Assembly: GCF_016613535.2 (NCBI RefSeq)
Contig: NZ_CP071518.1
Location: forward strand, 1,302,001-1,366,000
DNA length: 64,000 bases
Direction: 5' to 3'
Origin: Lysobacter solisilvae
Lineage (GTDB): Bacteria > Pseudomonadota > Gammaproteobacteria > Xanthomonadales > Xanthomonadaceae
Shown here: positions 50,774 through 58,382 of the stretch, piece by piece
Position numbering within the stretch: the first letter of the stretch is position 1
Layout of the letters: each line of letters begins with the position of its first letter
Notes under the pieces: model-generated
Database searches by the model: none
Seen by the model: the letters and a program-made list of their open reading frames with translations, nothing else
What the model was told of the DNA's origin: nothing
Position numbers and translations under genes: made by a program

Positions 50774-51238
50774 ATGCTGCGCTGCTTGCTGACCATACTT
50801 CTAGGGTGCCTGTTGGGCTCCTGCGCTTTCGAGCCTCCTCGTCCGTCCTGGGACTACAAGGCTCTTTCCGCACAGCCGACTCCCCAGCATTGGAAAGCTG
50901 GCTCAGTCTGGGCATTCGTCATCACTCCGCGATCCGGGAAGCCCGAGACACTCACATTCCGCGTAACGGGCGACCCAGCAGATACCTGCGTTTCTGGCGA
51001 CTGGCGCAACCTCGAGCTTGTGGACGGGCATCCCGGCTCATTTGCCGGCACCCCGTCGAAAGCGGCCTATAGCGTCGAGGGCAGGTTCCTGTGGATCAGC
51101 CTCAACTCGAGCTGGTGCGACGCAAACGACGACGTTCGAGGCGGGCTTGACGGGGGTGCCTTCAAGGGTGAGCGCGCCGTGGGCGGAGCTACTGGCAGCT
51201 CCGTCATTGGTACAGTGCAAGGTCGGCGGGTGCGCTAG
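50774..51238 (+). CDS. cassette 54: putative lipoprotein
   Basis: 154 residues from ATG 50774 (GTG 50765 possible). Lipoprotein signal LLTILLGCLLGSCAF with lipobox LGSC. Mature part PSWDYKALSAQPTPQHWKAGSVWAFVI and WISLNSSWCDANDD, two further Cys. Function unknown. Confidence 0.6.
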   Translation: MLRCLLTILLGCLLGSCAFEPPRPSWDYKALSAQPTPQHWKAGSVWAFVITPRSGKPETLTFRVTGDPADTCVSGDWRNLELVDGHPGSFAGTPSKAAYSVEGRFLWISLNSSWCDANDDVRGGLDGGAFKGERAVGGATGSSVIGTVQGRRVR

Positions 51239-51245
51239 GCCGCAC

Positions 51246-51270
51246 CCGGCATTCCATTCAGGCGTTGGCC
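51246..51270 (+). repeat. attC 54 remnant (right end)
   Basis: Only CATTCAGGCGTTGGCC-like sequence remains after the cassette 54 stop; the stem has been lost. Confidence 0.45.
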
Positions 51271-51284
51271 CCCACAGCACAACC

Positions 51285-51647
51285 ATGTCTACTCGGCCGA
51301 ACAAGACTTACTCTGGCAGTTGTCACTGCGACTCGGTCCGGTTCGAGATCGCCACGGACTTCCCCGAGCTGACGACTTGCGATTGCTCCATCTGTCGCCG
51401 CAAGAATGCCCTGATGGTCAAGGTCCATGAGAGTCAGTTCCGTCTTCTCTCCGGCGAAGAGTCTCTGAGTGCCTATCAGTTCCACACCTATACGGCCACG
51501 CACTACTTCTGCAGAACCTGTGGCATCTATCCGTTCCACCGCAAGCGTGTCACACCTGACCACCTCGGGGTCAATGTCTTCTGCCTGGATGACTTTGATC
51601 CATCCAACATTCCAGTGCGTGCCACCGTCGGCGCGGGCATGCCGTGA
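51285..51647 (+). CDS. cassette 55: GFA family protein (Mss4-like zinc fold)
   Basis: 120 residues. Zinc-binding pattern GSCHCDSVRFEI, CDCSICRRKNA and YFCRTCGIYPFHRKR is the glutathione-dependent formaldehyde-activating enzyme (GFA/CENP-V) family. Members were linked to formaldehyde-glutathione adduct formation but most lack proven activity. Cytoplasmic. Confidence 0.9.
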   Translation: MSTRPNKTYSGSCHCDSVRFEIATDFPELTTCDCSICRRKNALMVKVHESQFRLLSGEESLSAYQFHTYTATHYFCRTCGIYPFHRKRVTPDHLGVNVFCLDDFDPSNIPVRATVGAGMP

Positions 51648-51660
51648 GGCGGTCGGTGGG

Positions 51661-51720
51661 CGCTGACCATTCATCCAGGTCGAAGCCGCTGCGCGGCTCG
51701 GCCTGATTCAGGTGTCAGGT
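51661..51720 (+). repeat. attC 55, degenerate
   Basis: CGCTGAC to GTCAGGT; middle CGAAGCCGCTGCGCGGCTCGG, close to type 1. Confidence 0.68.
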
Positions 51721-51723
51721 GCC

Positions 51724-52176
51724 ATGGACAGCATCGCCGCAAGCCTGGCCACGTGCTTCAGCGACTTGCCCGTCATTCCAGCCATGTCGCTTCGGGCTGG
51801 AAACGCCGTGGATGGGTATGAGGCCGCGCGCCAATATGACCCGGCGATGGATGGAGTCACGCCGGAGTACCTGGAGGCGTACTTCTGGGGTATTGCGCAC
51901 CTGGATAGCCAGTCCTGGCGCTATTACCTGCCCCACCTGCTGGGCTACGCGCTCCAGAACATCTCCAACCCAGCCTCCAATGCCACGGACGCCTTCCTGT
52001 TCTCGCTCCGGCCGCCGGACCGGGATCCACCTCGCTTCGGCTCCCTCTCGGGCTCCGAGGAGCAGGTGGTGGTGGAGGTGCTCGAGAAGCTTGCCTTCTC
52101 GGGGGAGTCCGCGTGGCGAGAGCCGGCTATGATCGCGCTTGAGGAATACTGGGCGCCCGGGGCCACTTACCGGTGA
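51724..52176 (+). CDS. cassette 56: DUF6714-like hypothetical protein
   Basis: 150 residues, soluble and acidic. GVTPEYLEAYFWGIAHLDSQSWRYYLPHLLGYAL in the middle and FLFSLRPPDRDPPRFGSLSGSEEQVVVEVLEKLAF near the end resemble the DUF6714 family of small proteins often found beside immunity-type genes. Function unknown; the family call is from pattern only. Confidence 0.6.
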   Translation: MDSIAASLATCFSDLPVIPAMSLRAGNAVDGYEAARQYDPAMDGVTPEYLEAYFWGIAHLDSQSWRYYLPHLLGYALQNISNPASNATDAFLFSLRPPDRDPPRFGSLSGSEEQVVVEVLEKLAFSGESAWREPAMIALEEYWAPGATYR

Positions 52177-52186
52177 GCCGGCTGGC

Positions 52187-52243
52187 AACCAACAGTTCAT
52201 TCAAGCCGAAGCTTCGCGGCTCGGCCCAGGTCAGGCATCAGGC
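52187..52243 (+). repeat. attC 56, degenerate
   Basis: AACCAAC to ATCAGGC; shortened middle CCGAAGCTTCGCGGCTCGGCC. Confidence 0.62.
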
Positions 52244-52246
52244 CTC

Positions 52247-52567
52247 ATGAAACGTATCCGCACGCCCCAAGAGAAAAAGGCACTTAGCCTCGAGAACGAT
52301 CGGCGTAATGTCGTGGCCGAGAGCCAGTGGGGTGCCCGCGACGCAATCGCCAAACGCAAGCAATGGGTCAACCAATCCCATCGCAAGGCCGTGCATCAGG
52401 AGCTGTCTGCTCTGTCTGGCGCAAGCCCCGCTGATCCGGAGGCCGTGGAATCTTCCGTGGCTGCTGCGAAACGCCACAATTGGCGCAAGCATCCAGATGT
52501 GCCGCTCAAGCAGGCGCTCTTGGTGCGCCGGTCCCGCAAGTCGAGCGGCGCCGGCAATGAGCCCTGA
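52247..52567 (+). CDS. cassette 57: basic hypothetical protein
   Basis: 106 residues, strongly basic and helical (KRIRTPQEKKALSLENDRRN, SVAAAKRHNWRKHPDVPLKQ), no membrane segment. Could bind nucleic acid or protein; no recognised family. ATG directly follows the attC. Confidence 0.6.
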   Translation: MKRIRTPQEKKALSLENDRRNVVAESQWGARDAIAKRKQWVNQSHRKAVHQELSALSGASPADPEAVESSVAAAKRHNWRKHPDVPLKQALLVRRSRKSSGAGNEP

Positions 52568-52618
52568 GCATTCATTCAAGCCGAAGCCGCTTCGCGGTGG
52601 GGCTTTCAGGCGTTGGAT
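52562..52618 (+). repeat. attC 57, degenerate
   Basis: CCCTGAG to GTTGGAT; middle CGAAGCCGCTTCGCGGTGGGGC. Confidence 0.62.
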
Positions 52619-52633
52619 TTGCTTGGAGTGTTC

Positions 52634-53074
52634 ATGAGCGAAGGATGCATCTTCTGTCGGATCGTCGAAGGGATAGAGCCTGCCAGCGTTGTTTGCCAGG
52701 ATGACCTGGCCGTGGCATTTGTCGACCTCAGGCAGTTTCACCCTGGACATGTGCTGGTCATACCGCGGCAACACGTTCCCGATGTTCGCGGCCTGGATGC
52801 GGCTACCGGCTCAGCGGTCATGGCCATGGTGTCCCGGGTCACGCAGGCAGTATCCGAGGCGTTTCCGAATCAGGGCATCAGTCTCTGGCACTCGATCGGT
52901 GAAGCTGCGTTCCAGGAGGTTCCACATCTGCACATCCACGTGCACCCCCGGCTTGCGGGCGACGATTTTCTGCGCGTCTACCCCCGGGCGCCGGATACTC
53001 CGTCAAAGGCGGTGAGGGACGAATACGCTGAAATGGTAAGGTCGCGATTGAAGCTTTCCGGGCAGCAAATCTAG
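52634..53074 (+). CDS. cassette 58: HIT family nucleotide-binding protein
   Basis: 146 residues from ATG 52634, after TTGGAG. CIFCRIVEGIEPASVVCQDDLAVAFVD opens the HIT fold; the catalytic triad motif is HLHIHVHPR (about residues 97-105). HIT proteins hydrolyse or transfer nucleoside monophosphates from phosphoramidates or dinucleoside polyphosphates. The usual HxHxHxx form is conserved, so the enzyme should be active. Confidence 0.93.
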   Translation: MSEGCIFCRIVEGIEPASVVCQDDLAVAFVDLRQFHPGHVLVIPRQHVPDVRGLDAATGSAVMAMVSRVTQAVSEAFPNQGISLWHSIGEAAFQEVPHLHIHVHPRLAGDDFLRVYPRAPDTPSKAVRDEYAEMVRSRLKLSGQQI

Positions 53075-53128
53075 TCATTCGTCCACGCCGCTGCCCTTTG
53101 GCGGCGCGGCTTGATTCAGGCGTTGGGA
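53071..53128 (+). repeat. attC 58, degenerate
   Basis: Left core lost (CTAGTCATTCGTCC); middle CACGCCGCTGCCCTTTGGCGGCG; right end TTCAGGCGTTGGGA. Confidence 0.55.
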
Positions 53129-53134
53129 GCCATC

Positions 53135-53443
53135 TTGTTGCGAGGATTCCTGGCAGTGATTGGCCTGGCTTCCCTGCTGATCGCAGGGCTGTTCGCCTGC
53201 ATGGCCTATTCCAATGGCAAAGCCGAGAAGGCGGCCGTGGCGGTGTGCGCCGCCGCCGTCCCGGGTCAATCCCTCAGCGCTTTCCGCAAGGCTGCTGCCA
53301 GCTATCCCAACGCGCGGCTGGACGAATTCGAGGAAGTCGTCCAGTTCACTGCAGGGGGCTTTGGCATGTACCGGACATACTGCAGAGTGCGGCGGAGTGG
53401 CGACGTGGTCGCGAGCAAATCCATGGAGTTCGTGTACGAGTAG
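53135..53443 (+). CDS. cassette 59: membrane-anchored hypothetical protein
   Basis: 102 residues from TTG 53135 with TTGGGAG upstream. One N-terminal helix (LAVIGLASLLIAGLFACM), then a periplasmic domain with Cys in AVCAAAVPG and TYCRVRR, the same plan as cassette 43. Function unknown; start uncertain. Confidence 0.5.
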   Translation: MLRGFLAVIGLASLLIAGLFACMAYSNGKAEKAAVAVCAAAVPGQSLSAFRKAAASYPNARLDEFEEVVQFTAGGFGMYRTYCRVRRSGDVVASKSMEFVYE

Positions 53444-53447
53444 TATC

Positions 53448-53472
53448 CTGAGCATTCAATCAGGGACGCAGG
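53448..53472 (+). repeat. attC 59 remnant
   Basis: CCTGAGCATTCAATCAGG fragment between two genes; the stem is missing. Confidence 0.35.
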
Positions 53473-53477
53473 CAAAA

Positions 53478-53816
53478 GTGGTTCTGTCTGCCCCTTGTGG
53501 CACCCGCCAGGCTTGGTACCGGGAGTTCATCGTGCTGGACAAAGAGCAGGCCAGTCGCACCGCAGAAGCCGTCCTGCAGGCTGCCCTCGCGGAGCAGGCT
53601 GCCCAGACGGCAAAGCATGCCAGGCGAAAAGCGTTTGGCGGGAAGTGGACTGGAGTGGGCGCCTTGGTCGGCCTGGCTACCGGTAGCCTGGTCGCCTACC
53701 TTGTTACAGGCCGTACGTTTCCCTGGAGCATTGTGGGTATCTCGTTCGGCGGAGCCATAGGCGGGTTCATCGATCAGCGCATTCGGGCCGCCGGTAATCG
53801 CCGCAGCGGGGCCTGA
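53478..53816 (+). CDS. cassette 60: membrane protein, 112 residues
   Basis: From GTG 53478. A soluble N-terminal helix region (EQASRTAEAVLQAALAEQAAQTAKHARRKAF), then two Gly-rich membrane segments (GVGALVGLATGSLVAYLV, SIVGISFGGAIGGFI). Function unknown. The start is uncertain because the preceding attC is lost. Confidence 0.5.
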   Translation: MVLSAPCGTRQAWYREFIVLDKEQASRTAEAVLQAALAEQAAQTAKHARRKAFGGKWTGVGALVGLATGSLVAYLVTGRTFPWSIVGISFGGAIGGFIDQRIRAAGNRRSGA

Positions 53817-53884
53817 CATTGCATTCAAGACGGCAGTCCGATCGCCGCTCGATTGGTCTGACAGTTTGATTCAAGGCGTTTTCA
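53811..53884 (+). repeat. attC 60, degenerate
   Basis: GCCTGAC, type 3-like middle (CAGTCCGATCGCCGCTCGATTGGTCTG), right end GTTTTCA. Confidence 0.6.
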
Positions 53885-53911
53885 CGGCTCGACAGAACCC
53901 AGGCGCAAGGC
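53885..53911 (+). repeat. second attC right-half in tandem
   Basis: CGGCTCGACAGAACCCAGGCGCAAGGC repeats the right half of an attC immediately after attC 60 (arms: CGGCTCG then CCAGGCGCAAGGC). A cassette between them appears to have been deleted. Confidence 0.4.
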
Positions 53912-53939
53912 ATCACAGCCACCTTACCCGGAGTCCTCC

Positions 53940-54461
53940 ATGGCAACTGACGAAATCGCCGAACTGCAAAGGGTCTTCCTGTCCCGACTCGACACGCTGA
54001 GTCACATTCTTGATGCCGGCGAGAAGCATCTCCCCGATTTCGACGCCGCCATGCAGGAACGTCTTGCTCCGGACATGCTCCCTCTCGGGGCCCAGGTCGC
54101 ATTCGCATGCAACCAGCCACGCGGCCTTTCCCAGTGGCTCGCGGGAAACGCGGTGGAGAACCTGCCCCCGGAAGTGGACTCCGCGCAACTGGCACGGTCG
54201 TATATCCGTCAAACAAGGGAGCTCGTCGCCGGCATCACGGCCGGCGATGGCAAGCTGGATGAGGTCAAGCGCATTGGCCTTGGCCCGGGCAGGTACTGTG
54301 AACTTCCGGCGCGCCAGTACATCAGCGATTACCTCTTGCCGAACCTCTACTTCCACATCACCACCGCCTACGCAATCCTGCGCAAGCTCGGGGTGCCTCT
54401 GGGCAAGGCCGACTACATGAGTTTCCTGGCTCCCCATATAAAGCTCGAGGGTGCTGCCTGA
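53940..54461 (+). CDS. cassette 61: DUF1993 family protein
   Basis: 173 residues. LDTLSHILDAGEKHLPDFD, QERLAPDMLPLGAQVAFACN, and NLYFHITTAYAILRKLGVPLGKADYMSF are the DUF1993 family segments (about 165-170 residues, four-helix DinB-like fold, function unknown). Ribosome site GGAG precedes. Stop TGA lies in the attC. Confidence 0.9.
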   Translation: MATDEIAELQRVFLSRLDTLSHILDAGEKHLPDFDAAMQERLAPDMLPLGAQVAFACNQPRGLSQWLAGNAVENLPPEVDSAQLARSYIRQTRELVAGITAGDGKLDEVKRIGLGPGRYCELPARQYISDYLLPNLYFHITTAYAILRKLGVPLGKADYMSFLAPHIKLEGAA

Positions 54462-54515
54462 CAGCTCATCAAGGCCGAGGCCGCTTCGCGGCTCGGCGCA
54501 ACCCAGGCGCCAGGG
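54456..54515 (+). repeat. attC 61, degenerate
   Basis: 60 bp, GCCTGAC to GCCAGGG; middle CCGAGGCCGCTTCGCGGCTCGG, a good stem. Confidence 0.68.
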
Positions 54516-54525
54516 GGAGGGCCGC

Positions 54526-54771
54526 TTGAAGCAGCAACTCGTAGCATTAGGCGCCGCAATCGGGATATTCCTGGTCGCCCTTCTCCCGTTTGCATTCGGC
54601 TACTTCCTGATGGCCATGTTCCTGTTCTCGGGCCATGGCAGATCGCCACCTTTCGCCAACGAGTTGGGCTATCTCTGGCTCGCCTTGTCGATCGCCGTGC
54701 CGCTGTGGGCGGCCGTCGCAAGCTATCGCAAAGTCCTCGCTGGCGATGCGGATGCCTCGGCTTCCCGCTGA
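54526..54771 (+). CDS. cassette 62: small membrane protein
   Basis: 81 residues from TTG 54526, after GGGGGAGGG. Two helices (about 7-33 and 47-66), ending ASYRKVLAGDADASASR. Function unknown. Confidence 0.55.
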   Translation: MKQQLVALGAAIGIFLVALLPFAFGYFLMAMFLFSGHGRSPPFANELGYLWLALSIAVPLWAAVASYRKVLAGDADASASR

Positions 54772-54888
54772 CAGTCGGTCACGCCGGCTATTGGCGTGTG
54801 CTCGGCAAAGCGGACCGGGATCAGGGCGCCCAATTGCGTTGCCTGCGTCGCCGACGGCAAGGTCGCCCTTGCGGATTGCGCGGACCAG

Positions 54889-54956
54889 GCCCGACAATTC
54901 CTTCAAGCCGCCAGTCCTCGCCACGCGCTCGGCCTGCCCCGATCCAGACGTGAGCC
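54889..54956 (+). repeat. attC 63, degenerate
   Basis: GCCCGACAATTCCTTCAAGCC left part, drifted stem, GTGAGCC right end. The 110 bases between the cassette 62 stop and this site have no supported gene. Confidence 0.5.
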
Positions 54957-54959
54957 CCT

Positions 54960-55286
54960 ATGTCATTTCGTGCCAGGAAGTTCGCACCCTTCATTGGGAT
55001 CTTCCTTCTCGTCATTTTCGGCTGGAACTGCCTTGCCTGGTACAAGGGCTCGCTTCTTTCCGAAATGGCAGCGCCGTATTTCCAGGCATGCCAGACCCGT
55101 TCGGGTTGCATACTCGCCCCCGAAGGCTGGAGGCCTGACGGTGCCGGTGGCTACTACAAGGGGCGCTACGATTACAGGGCGATCCCGGACAGATTCACGT
55201 TGCGCCAGCATCTGGCCACCGACGTGTGGCTGGTAGCGGAAGGAGGCAAGGGCATGCCGGTGCGCACTCGTCGAGACGTAGACTGA
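54960..55286 (+). CDS. cassette 64: membrane-anchored hypothetical protein
   Basis: 108 residues. One helix (FIGIFLLVIFGWNCLAWY) then an extracytoplasmic part with CQTRSGCILAPEGWRPDG and a TLRQHLATDVWLV segment. Function unknown. Confidence 0.55.
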   Translation: MSFRARKFAPFIGIFLLVIFGWNCLAWYKGSLLSEMAAPYFQACQTRSGCILAPEGWRPDGAGGYYKGRYDYRAIPDRFTLRQHLATDVWLVAEGGKGMPVRTRRDVD

Positions 55287-55291
55287 GTCGG

Positions 55292-55330
55292 TCCCGACAG
55301 TCCATCCAAGCCGAGCCGCAACTTCGGGGA
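55292..55330 (+). repeat. attC 64, left half
   Basis: TCCCGACAGTCCATCCAAGCC, then GAGCCGCAACTTCGGGGAG: the remaining arm now supplies the GGGGAG ribosome site of the next gene. Confidence 0.5.
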
Positions 55331-55335
55331 GCGCC

Positions 55336-55704
55336 ATGGCCAAGTACCTGATCTCTTTTCCAAGCGCGGCGATGGCTGTGCCCGATGGCGAACTGGAAGC
55401 GGTGGGTCGCGACGCACAGGCTGTGATTGAGGCGGCGAAAGCCGAGGGTGTTTACGTCTTCGCCGGCGGAGTCGACGAAGCCGTGCCGCCCGTGCTCGTC
55501 TCTGCTGACGGCGCGGTTGCAATGGGTGGCTATCCCTGGGCGCCCACGCTCGATGGGGGCTTTACCGTGCTGGAGCTGCCTTCGCGGGATGAGGCCGTTG
55601 CGTGGGCGGCACGCATCGCCAGAGCTTGTCGCTGCGAGCAGGAACTGCGCGTCTTCGGAACGGAGCCGCGATCCCAGGGGCAGGGGACGGATCGGGATTC
55701 CTGA
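55336..55704 (+). CDS. cassette 65: YCII-related domain protein
   Basis: 122 residues. KYLISFPSAAMAVPDGELEAV, VYVFAGGVDEAVPPVLVSADG, GGFTVLELPSRDEAVAWAARIARACRCEQELRVF match the YCII/DGPF superfamily (ferredoxin-like fold). The His-Asp pair of the best-known YciI enzymes is not evident, so catalysis is uncertain. Codon use is strongly GC-rich. Confidence 0.85.
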   Translation: MAKYLISFPSAAMAVPDGELEAVGRDAQAVIEAAKAEGVYVFAGGVDEAVPPVLVSADGAVAMGGYPWAPTLDGGFTVLELPSRDEAVAWAARIARACRCEQELRVFGTEPRSQGQGTDRDS

Positions 55705-55715
55705 TCGGCCAGCCC

Positions 55716-55769
55716 CTGGCAGGTCATTCAAACCGTAGCCGCTTCGCGGCTTGGCTCCAGGCGTCATGA
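55716..55769 (+). repeat. attC 65, degenerate
   Basis: CCTGGCAGGTCATTCAAACC, stem GTAGCCGCTTCGCGGCTTGGC, right end CCAGGCGTCATGA. Confidence 0.55.
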
Positions 55770-55770
55770 C

Positions 55771-56097
55771 ATGAACTTCAGCGATCTTCAAAAGTCAGCC
55801 CTGCAGCTCAATGAGCTCTACGAACAGCTTGAGCAGGCGAGGTATGGCCGCGTCTGGACCACGCAGGAACTGGCGCTTGGCTTCATGGGGGATGTGGGCG
55901 ACCTGGCGAAACTGATCCAGGCGCACGCCGGTGTCCGGGATATCGATGACTGCAAGGCGAAGCTTGGCCATGAACTGTCGGACTGCCTGTGGTCGATCAT
56001 GGTCCTGGCACACAAGTGCGGAGTTGACCTGGAGGCGGAGTTTGTCAGGAACACCAGGGAGATTGCCGCCCATGTATCCAGCGAGCTCGGAAAGTAA
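55771..56097 (+). CDS. cassette 66: MazG-like nucleotide pyrophosphohydrolase
   Basis: 108 residues. QLNELYEQLEQARYGRVWTTQELALGFMGDVGDLAKLIQ and KLGHELSDCLWSIMVLAHKCGVDLEAEFVRN follow the all-alpha NTP-PPase pattern: an E/D-rich pair of helices (here ELALGFMGDVGDL and ELSDCLW) that binds Mg2+. The first ExxE is altered, so activity may be reduced. It could hydrolyse non-canonical NTPs. Confidence 0.85.
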   Translation: MNFSDLQKSALQLNELYEQLEQARYGRVWTTQELALGFMGDVGDLAKLIQAHAGVRDIDDCKAKLGHELSDCLWSIMVLAHKCGVDLEAEFVRNTREIAAHVSSELGK

Positions 56098-56106
56098 CCG
56101 ACCGCT

Positions 56107-56166
56107 GTCCGACAATTCGTCCAAGCCGGGGGCGCCTCGCGCCTCGACTCAATCCAGGCGCCAGGC
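56107..56166 (+). repeat. attC 66, degenerate
   Basis: GTCCGACAATTCGTCCAAGCC to GCCAGGC; stem GGGGCGCCTCGCGCCTC. Confidence 0.58.
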
Positions 56167-56183
56167 TCGAGTGGAAAGACTCT

Positions 56184-56219
56184 GCCGCTTCGCGGATCGC
56201 TACAGCCAGGGCGTTGAAC
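56184..56219 (+). repeat. orphan attC right half
   Basis: GCCGCTTCGCGGATCG then CAGGGCGTTGAAC: another right half directly after attC 66, marking a lost cassette. Confidence 0.4.
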
Positions 56220-56236
56220 CCAGGGGACAAACACTC

Positions 56237-56503
56237 ATGCACTCAGAATTCGAAGACTGGAACAACGGGTGGTACGGGCTCAGGCTTGCCCTCCGGCCGG
56301 CAGAGATCGATCGTCTGCTTGTCCTGCTCCAGAGGCTTCGGCAGGATCCTGATCAGCACTTCCACATCGCTTCCGACTACACCGGCAGCGGCGGCCTGGG
56401 GGACATCGAGGTGTCGGTTGCCTCGCAGAGCGAGGTGGATAACATGCACCTCGGCGGACTCGCGGTGGCGCCGGATTCGACCCTGCCACCGGCCGGGCAC
56501 TAA
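56237..56503 (+). CDS. cassette 68: hypothetical protein, 88 residues
   Basis: Soluble. GWYGLRLALRPAEIDRLLVLLQRLRQDPDQHFHIASDY then GGLGDIEVSVASQSEVDNM, reminiscent of small immunity-type proteins with an Asp-Pro-Asp-Gln-His-Phe-His motif before a strand. No secure family. ATG follows GGGGAC. Confidence 0.6.
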   Translation: MHSEFEDWNNGWYGLRLALRPAEIDRLLVLLQRLRQDPDQHFHIASDYTGSGGLGDIEVSVASQSEVDNMHLGGLAVAPDSTLPPAGH

Positions 56504-56556
56504 CAGTTCATTCCAGCCGATGCCGCTTCGCGGCTCGGCCTGATCAGGCTTCAGGC
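56498..56556 (+). repeat. attC 68, degenerate
   Basis: CACTAACAGTTCATTCCAGCC, stem GATGCCGCTTCGCGGCTCGGC, right end GGCTTCAGGC. Confidence 0.6.
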
Positions 56557-56569
56557 GGCCAAGACCATC

Positions 56570-56962
56570 ATGCGGGCATTTTGTGGATTTCTTCGATTCT
56601 TCGGCATCCTGCTCGGCGCGCTTCTGGGCCTGCTTGGCCTCGTCGACGCGACCGGACTCATCCCCGACTCCGAGGATCCGGGCACGCTCGTGCAAAGGCT
56701 GCGCGTGGACGTCCCGCTGGTGATCACCGGGATTGTGCTGCTGCTTCCCTATGCCCGGCTGCGCGGCGGGCCGTACATGGTGACGTTCTGGGGCCTGGCA
56801 CTGCTTTCGTTCCTGCTGGCGGGACTATCGGCCTGGGTCGTGTACCACGCGGGCGGATGGCATTGGCTGGCGGTACCGGCCACGCTCCTGCTCTTTGGGA
56901 TCATTGCCGGGAACTGCTTCGTGCTGTGGTACTGGCGGCGGCATTCCCGGACCGCGTCCTGA
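56570..56962 (+). CDS. cassette 69: membrane protein, 130 residues
   Basis: Four predicted helices (about 7-27, 44-63, 71-92, 97-121). RRHSRTAS at the C-terminus. Function unknown. The stop overlaps an attC-like TCCTGAC. Confidence 0.58.
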   Translation: MRAFCGFLRFFGILLGALLGLLGLVDATGLIPDSEDPGTLVQRLRVDVPLVITGIVLLLPYARLRGGPYMVTFWGLALLSFLLAGLSAWVVYHAGGWHWLAVPATLLLFGIIAGNCFVLWYWRRHSRTAS

Positions 56963-56990
56963 CAAGTCACTTCAATTCGAAGCTGGGCGC
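56957..56990 (+). repeat. attC 69 remnant
   Basis: TCCTGACAAGTCACTTCAATTC followed by AAGCTGGGCGC; right end lost. Confidence 0.4.
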
Positions 56991-56992
56991 AC

Positions 56993-57334
56993 ATGGAGTT
57001 CATTGCACGCTTTCATGATCCTGACGAGCTGGCCCGTGTCAGGCATCTCCTGCGGTCAAAAGGCATCCCAACCTACGTGCGCGGCATCGAGGGGCGCAGC
57101 ATGGGGACTCAGGACGCGCTGTTTGCATGCCTGAACCATCAGGCAGAAGATGCCAGGCGTGTCATCCACAACCCTGATTTCGAGCCCGCCCATCCCGTTG
57201 ACGCCCGTGAGGTCGAGCGGGCAATGGAGAATGCGGACTACAGGGTCATCCTCAAATGGGCCATTGTCGTGCTGGGTCTAGTGGCCCTCCTGTTCGGTGC
57301 GCTCATGTACCTGCAGTTCGGCAACCGGGTGTAA
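56993..57334 (+). CDS. cassette 70: DUF2007-like protein with C-terminal anchor
   Basis: 113 residues. FIARFHDPDELARVRHLLRSKGIPTYVRG...ALFACLNHQAEDARRVIHNPDF is the PII-like signal-transducing (DUF2007) fold, in which a short strand-helix unit is followed by a beta hairpin and a second helix. A C-terminal membrane helix (AIVVLGLVALLFGALMYL) anchors it. Confidence 0.78.
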   Translation: MEFIARFHDPDELARVRHLLRSKGIPTYVRGIEGRSMGTQDALFACLNHQAEDARRVIHNPDFEPAHPVDAREVERAMENADYRVILKWAIVVLGLVALLFGALMYLQFGNRV

Positions 57335-57339
57335 GCAGG

Positions 57340-57372
57340 TCCAGGCAACGCCATCCAGGCGCCAGCACCGAA
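57340..57372 (+). repeat. attC 70 remnant
   Basis: GGTCCAGGCAACGCCATCCAGGCGCCAGCA-like text in place of a site: left half absent, right end CCAGGCGCCAGC only. Confidence 0.3.
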
Positions 57373-57385
57373 TGGAGATCGTCGC

Positions 57386-57691
57386 ATGCGGATCGGCAAC
57401 CTCTTCGCGGGTATCGACGTGCCGGCCACCGGGGAGCGCTTTGAGGAGCTCCTCAAGCACAGGAACCTGGTCATCGAGCGCATCGTCAGCTCGGCGGCAG
57501 TGACACCGACCGAGTATGTGCAACCGCAGGACGAATGGGTGGCGATGATCCAGGGAGACGCGATGCTTGAAGTGGCCGGCACCCCGGTCGAACTGCATGC
57601 CGGCGACTACCTGTTCCTGCCTGCCGGCACGCCGCACACCGTCCGGCGTGTTTCGCAGGGCGCGCTCTGGCTGGCCGTTCACCTACACTAG
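57386..57691 (+). CDS. cassette 71: cupin domain protein
   Basis: 101 residues, one small beta-barrel. Cupin motif 1 is reduced (YVQPQDEWVAMIQGDAMLEV) and motif 2 is LHAGDYLFLPAGTPHTVRRV with His likely a metal ligand. N-terminus NLFAGIDVPATGERFEELL resembles the family of small cupins with unknown substrate. GGAG eight bases upstream. No attC is visible after this gene. Confidence 0.88.
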   Translation: MRIGNLFAGIDVPATGERFEELLKHRNLVIERIVSSAAVTPTEYVQPQDEWVAMIQGDAMLEVAGTPVELHAGDYLFLPAGTPHTVRRVSQGALWLAVHLH

Positions 57692-57741
57692 TACCGGGCG
57701 CGCGGCTCAGTAGGGCGCCCTGCATGCCACGGGAGCCTGTC

Positions 57742-58131
57742 ATGAAGCGCTTGTGGACAATCATCGGCGTAACCGACGTGGCCCGCGCCTTCGGGTGGTA
57801 CCAGTCGCTGCTGGGACTGCCCCTCACGGCACCCGCGCACGTGCACTTCGGGCAGGTGCTCGACAGGGATGGGACGGTCCTGCTGTGCCTGCACCAGTGG
57901 GGCGCGCACGAGCATCCCACCCTGGCCAGTCCGGACCGGGCGGGGACCGGGAACGGTCTGCTTCTGTTTTTGCGCGTGGATGACTTTGACCAGGCGCTCG
58001 AGCGGGCGCGTCATCTTGTGACCGCCCTGGCGGAGGAGCCCGGTATCAATCCCAATACGGGCACCCGGGAGTTCGCACTGCGCGATCCCGATGGCTACTA
58101 CGTGATGGTCAGTGCGCTGTCCGCGGACTGA
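57742..58131 (+). CDS. cassette 72: VOC (glyoxalase-like) protein
   Basis: 129 residues from ATG 57742 with GGGAG upstream (ATG 57724 in frame is possible). WTIIGVTDVARAFGWYQSLLGLPL and FALRDPDGYYVMVSAL are the paired beta-alpha-beta-beta-beta modules of the VOC superfamily. Substrate unknown; relatives act in bleomycin-type resistance, glyoxal metabolism or ring cleavage. Confidence 0.88.
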   Translation: MKRLWTIIGVTDVARAFGWYQSLLGLPLTAPAHVHFGQVLDRDGTVLLCLHQWGAHEHPTLASPDRAGTGNGLLLFLRVDDFDQALERARHLVTALAEEPGINPNTGTREFALRDPDGYYVMVSALSAD

Positions 58132-58175
58132 CCATGCCTCCAAGCTCTCCGCGTGGCTAGAATCAGGCGTCAGGG
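58126..58175 (+). repeat. attC 72, degenerate
   Basis: GACTGACCATGCCTCCAAGC, reduced stem CTCCGCGTGGC, right end AATCAGGCGTCAGGG. Confidence 0.5.
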
Positions 58176-58382
58176 CGCGCCACGTACAAGCACCTCATCG
58201 ACGGGACCTATTTGTTGCGGGTTGGCTGGTGCTGCCTGCGCTGCACTTCAGCCCGGCCGGGCAGCCTCGTCCACGGGGGGCAGGCTCAGAGCTTCAGGTC
58301 ATCTCCAGTGAGATTGCTTTCCACGTATCCGCGGTCACCCCGGCTGATGCTATTCCGCTACTCGGTAACACCCAGGCCACAG
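58176..58382 (+). other. cassette 73 leader, no supported gene
   Basis: About 200 bases between attC 72 and the next start codon. A frame with DLFVAGWLVLPALHFSPAG is open but has no start. The end CGGTAACACCCAGGCCACAG resembles a decayed attC right part, so one cassette may have been lost here. Confidence 0.35.
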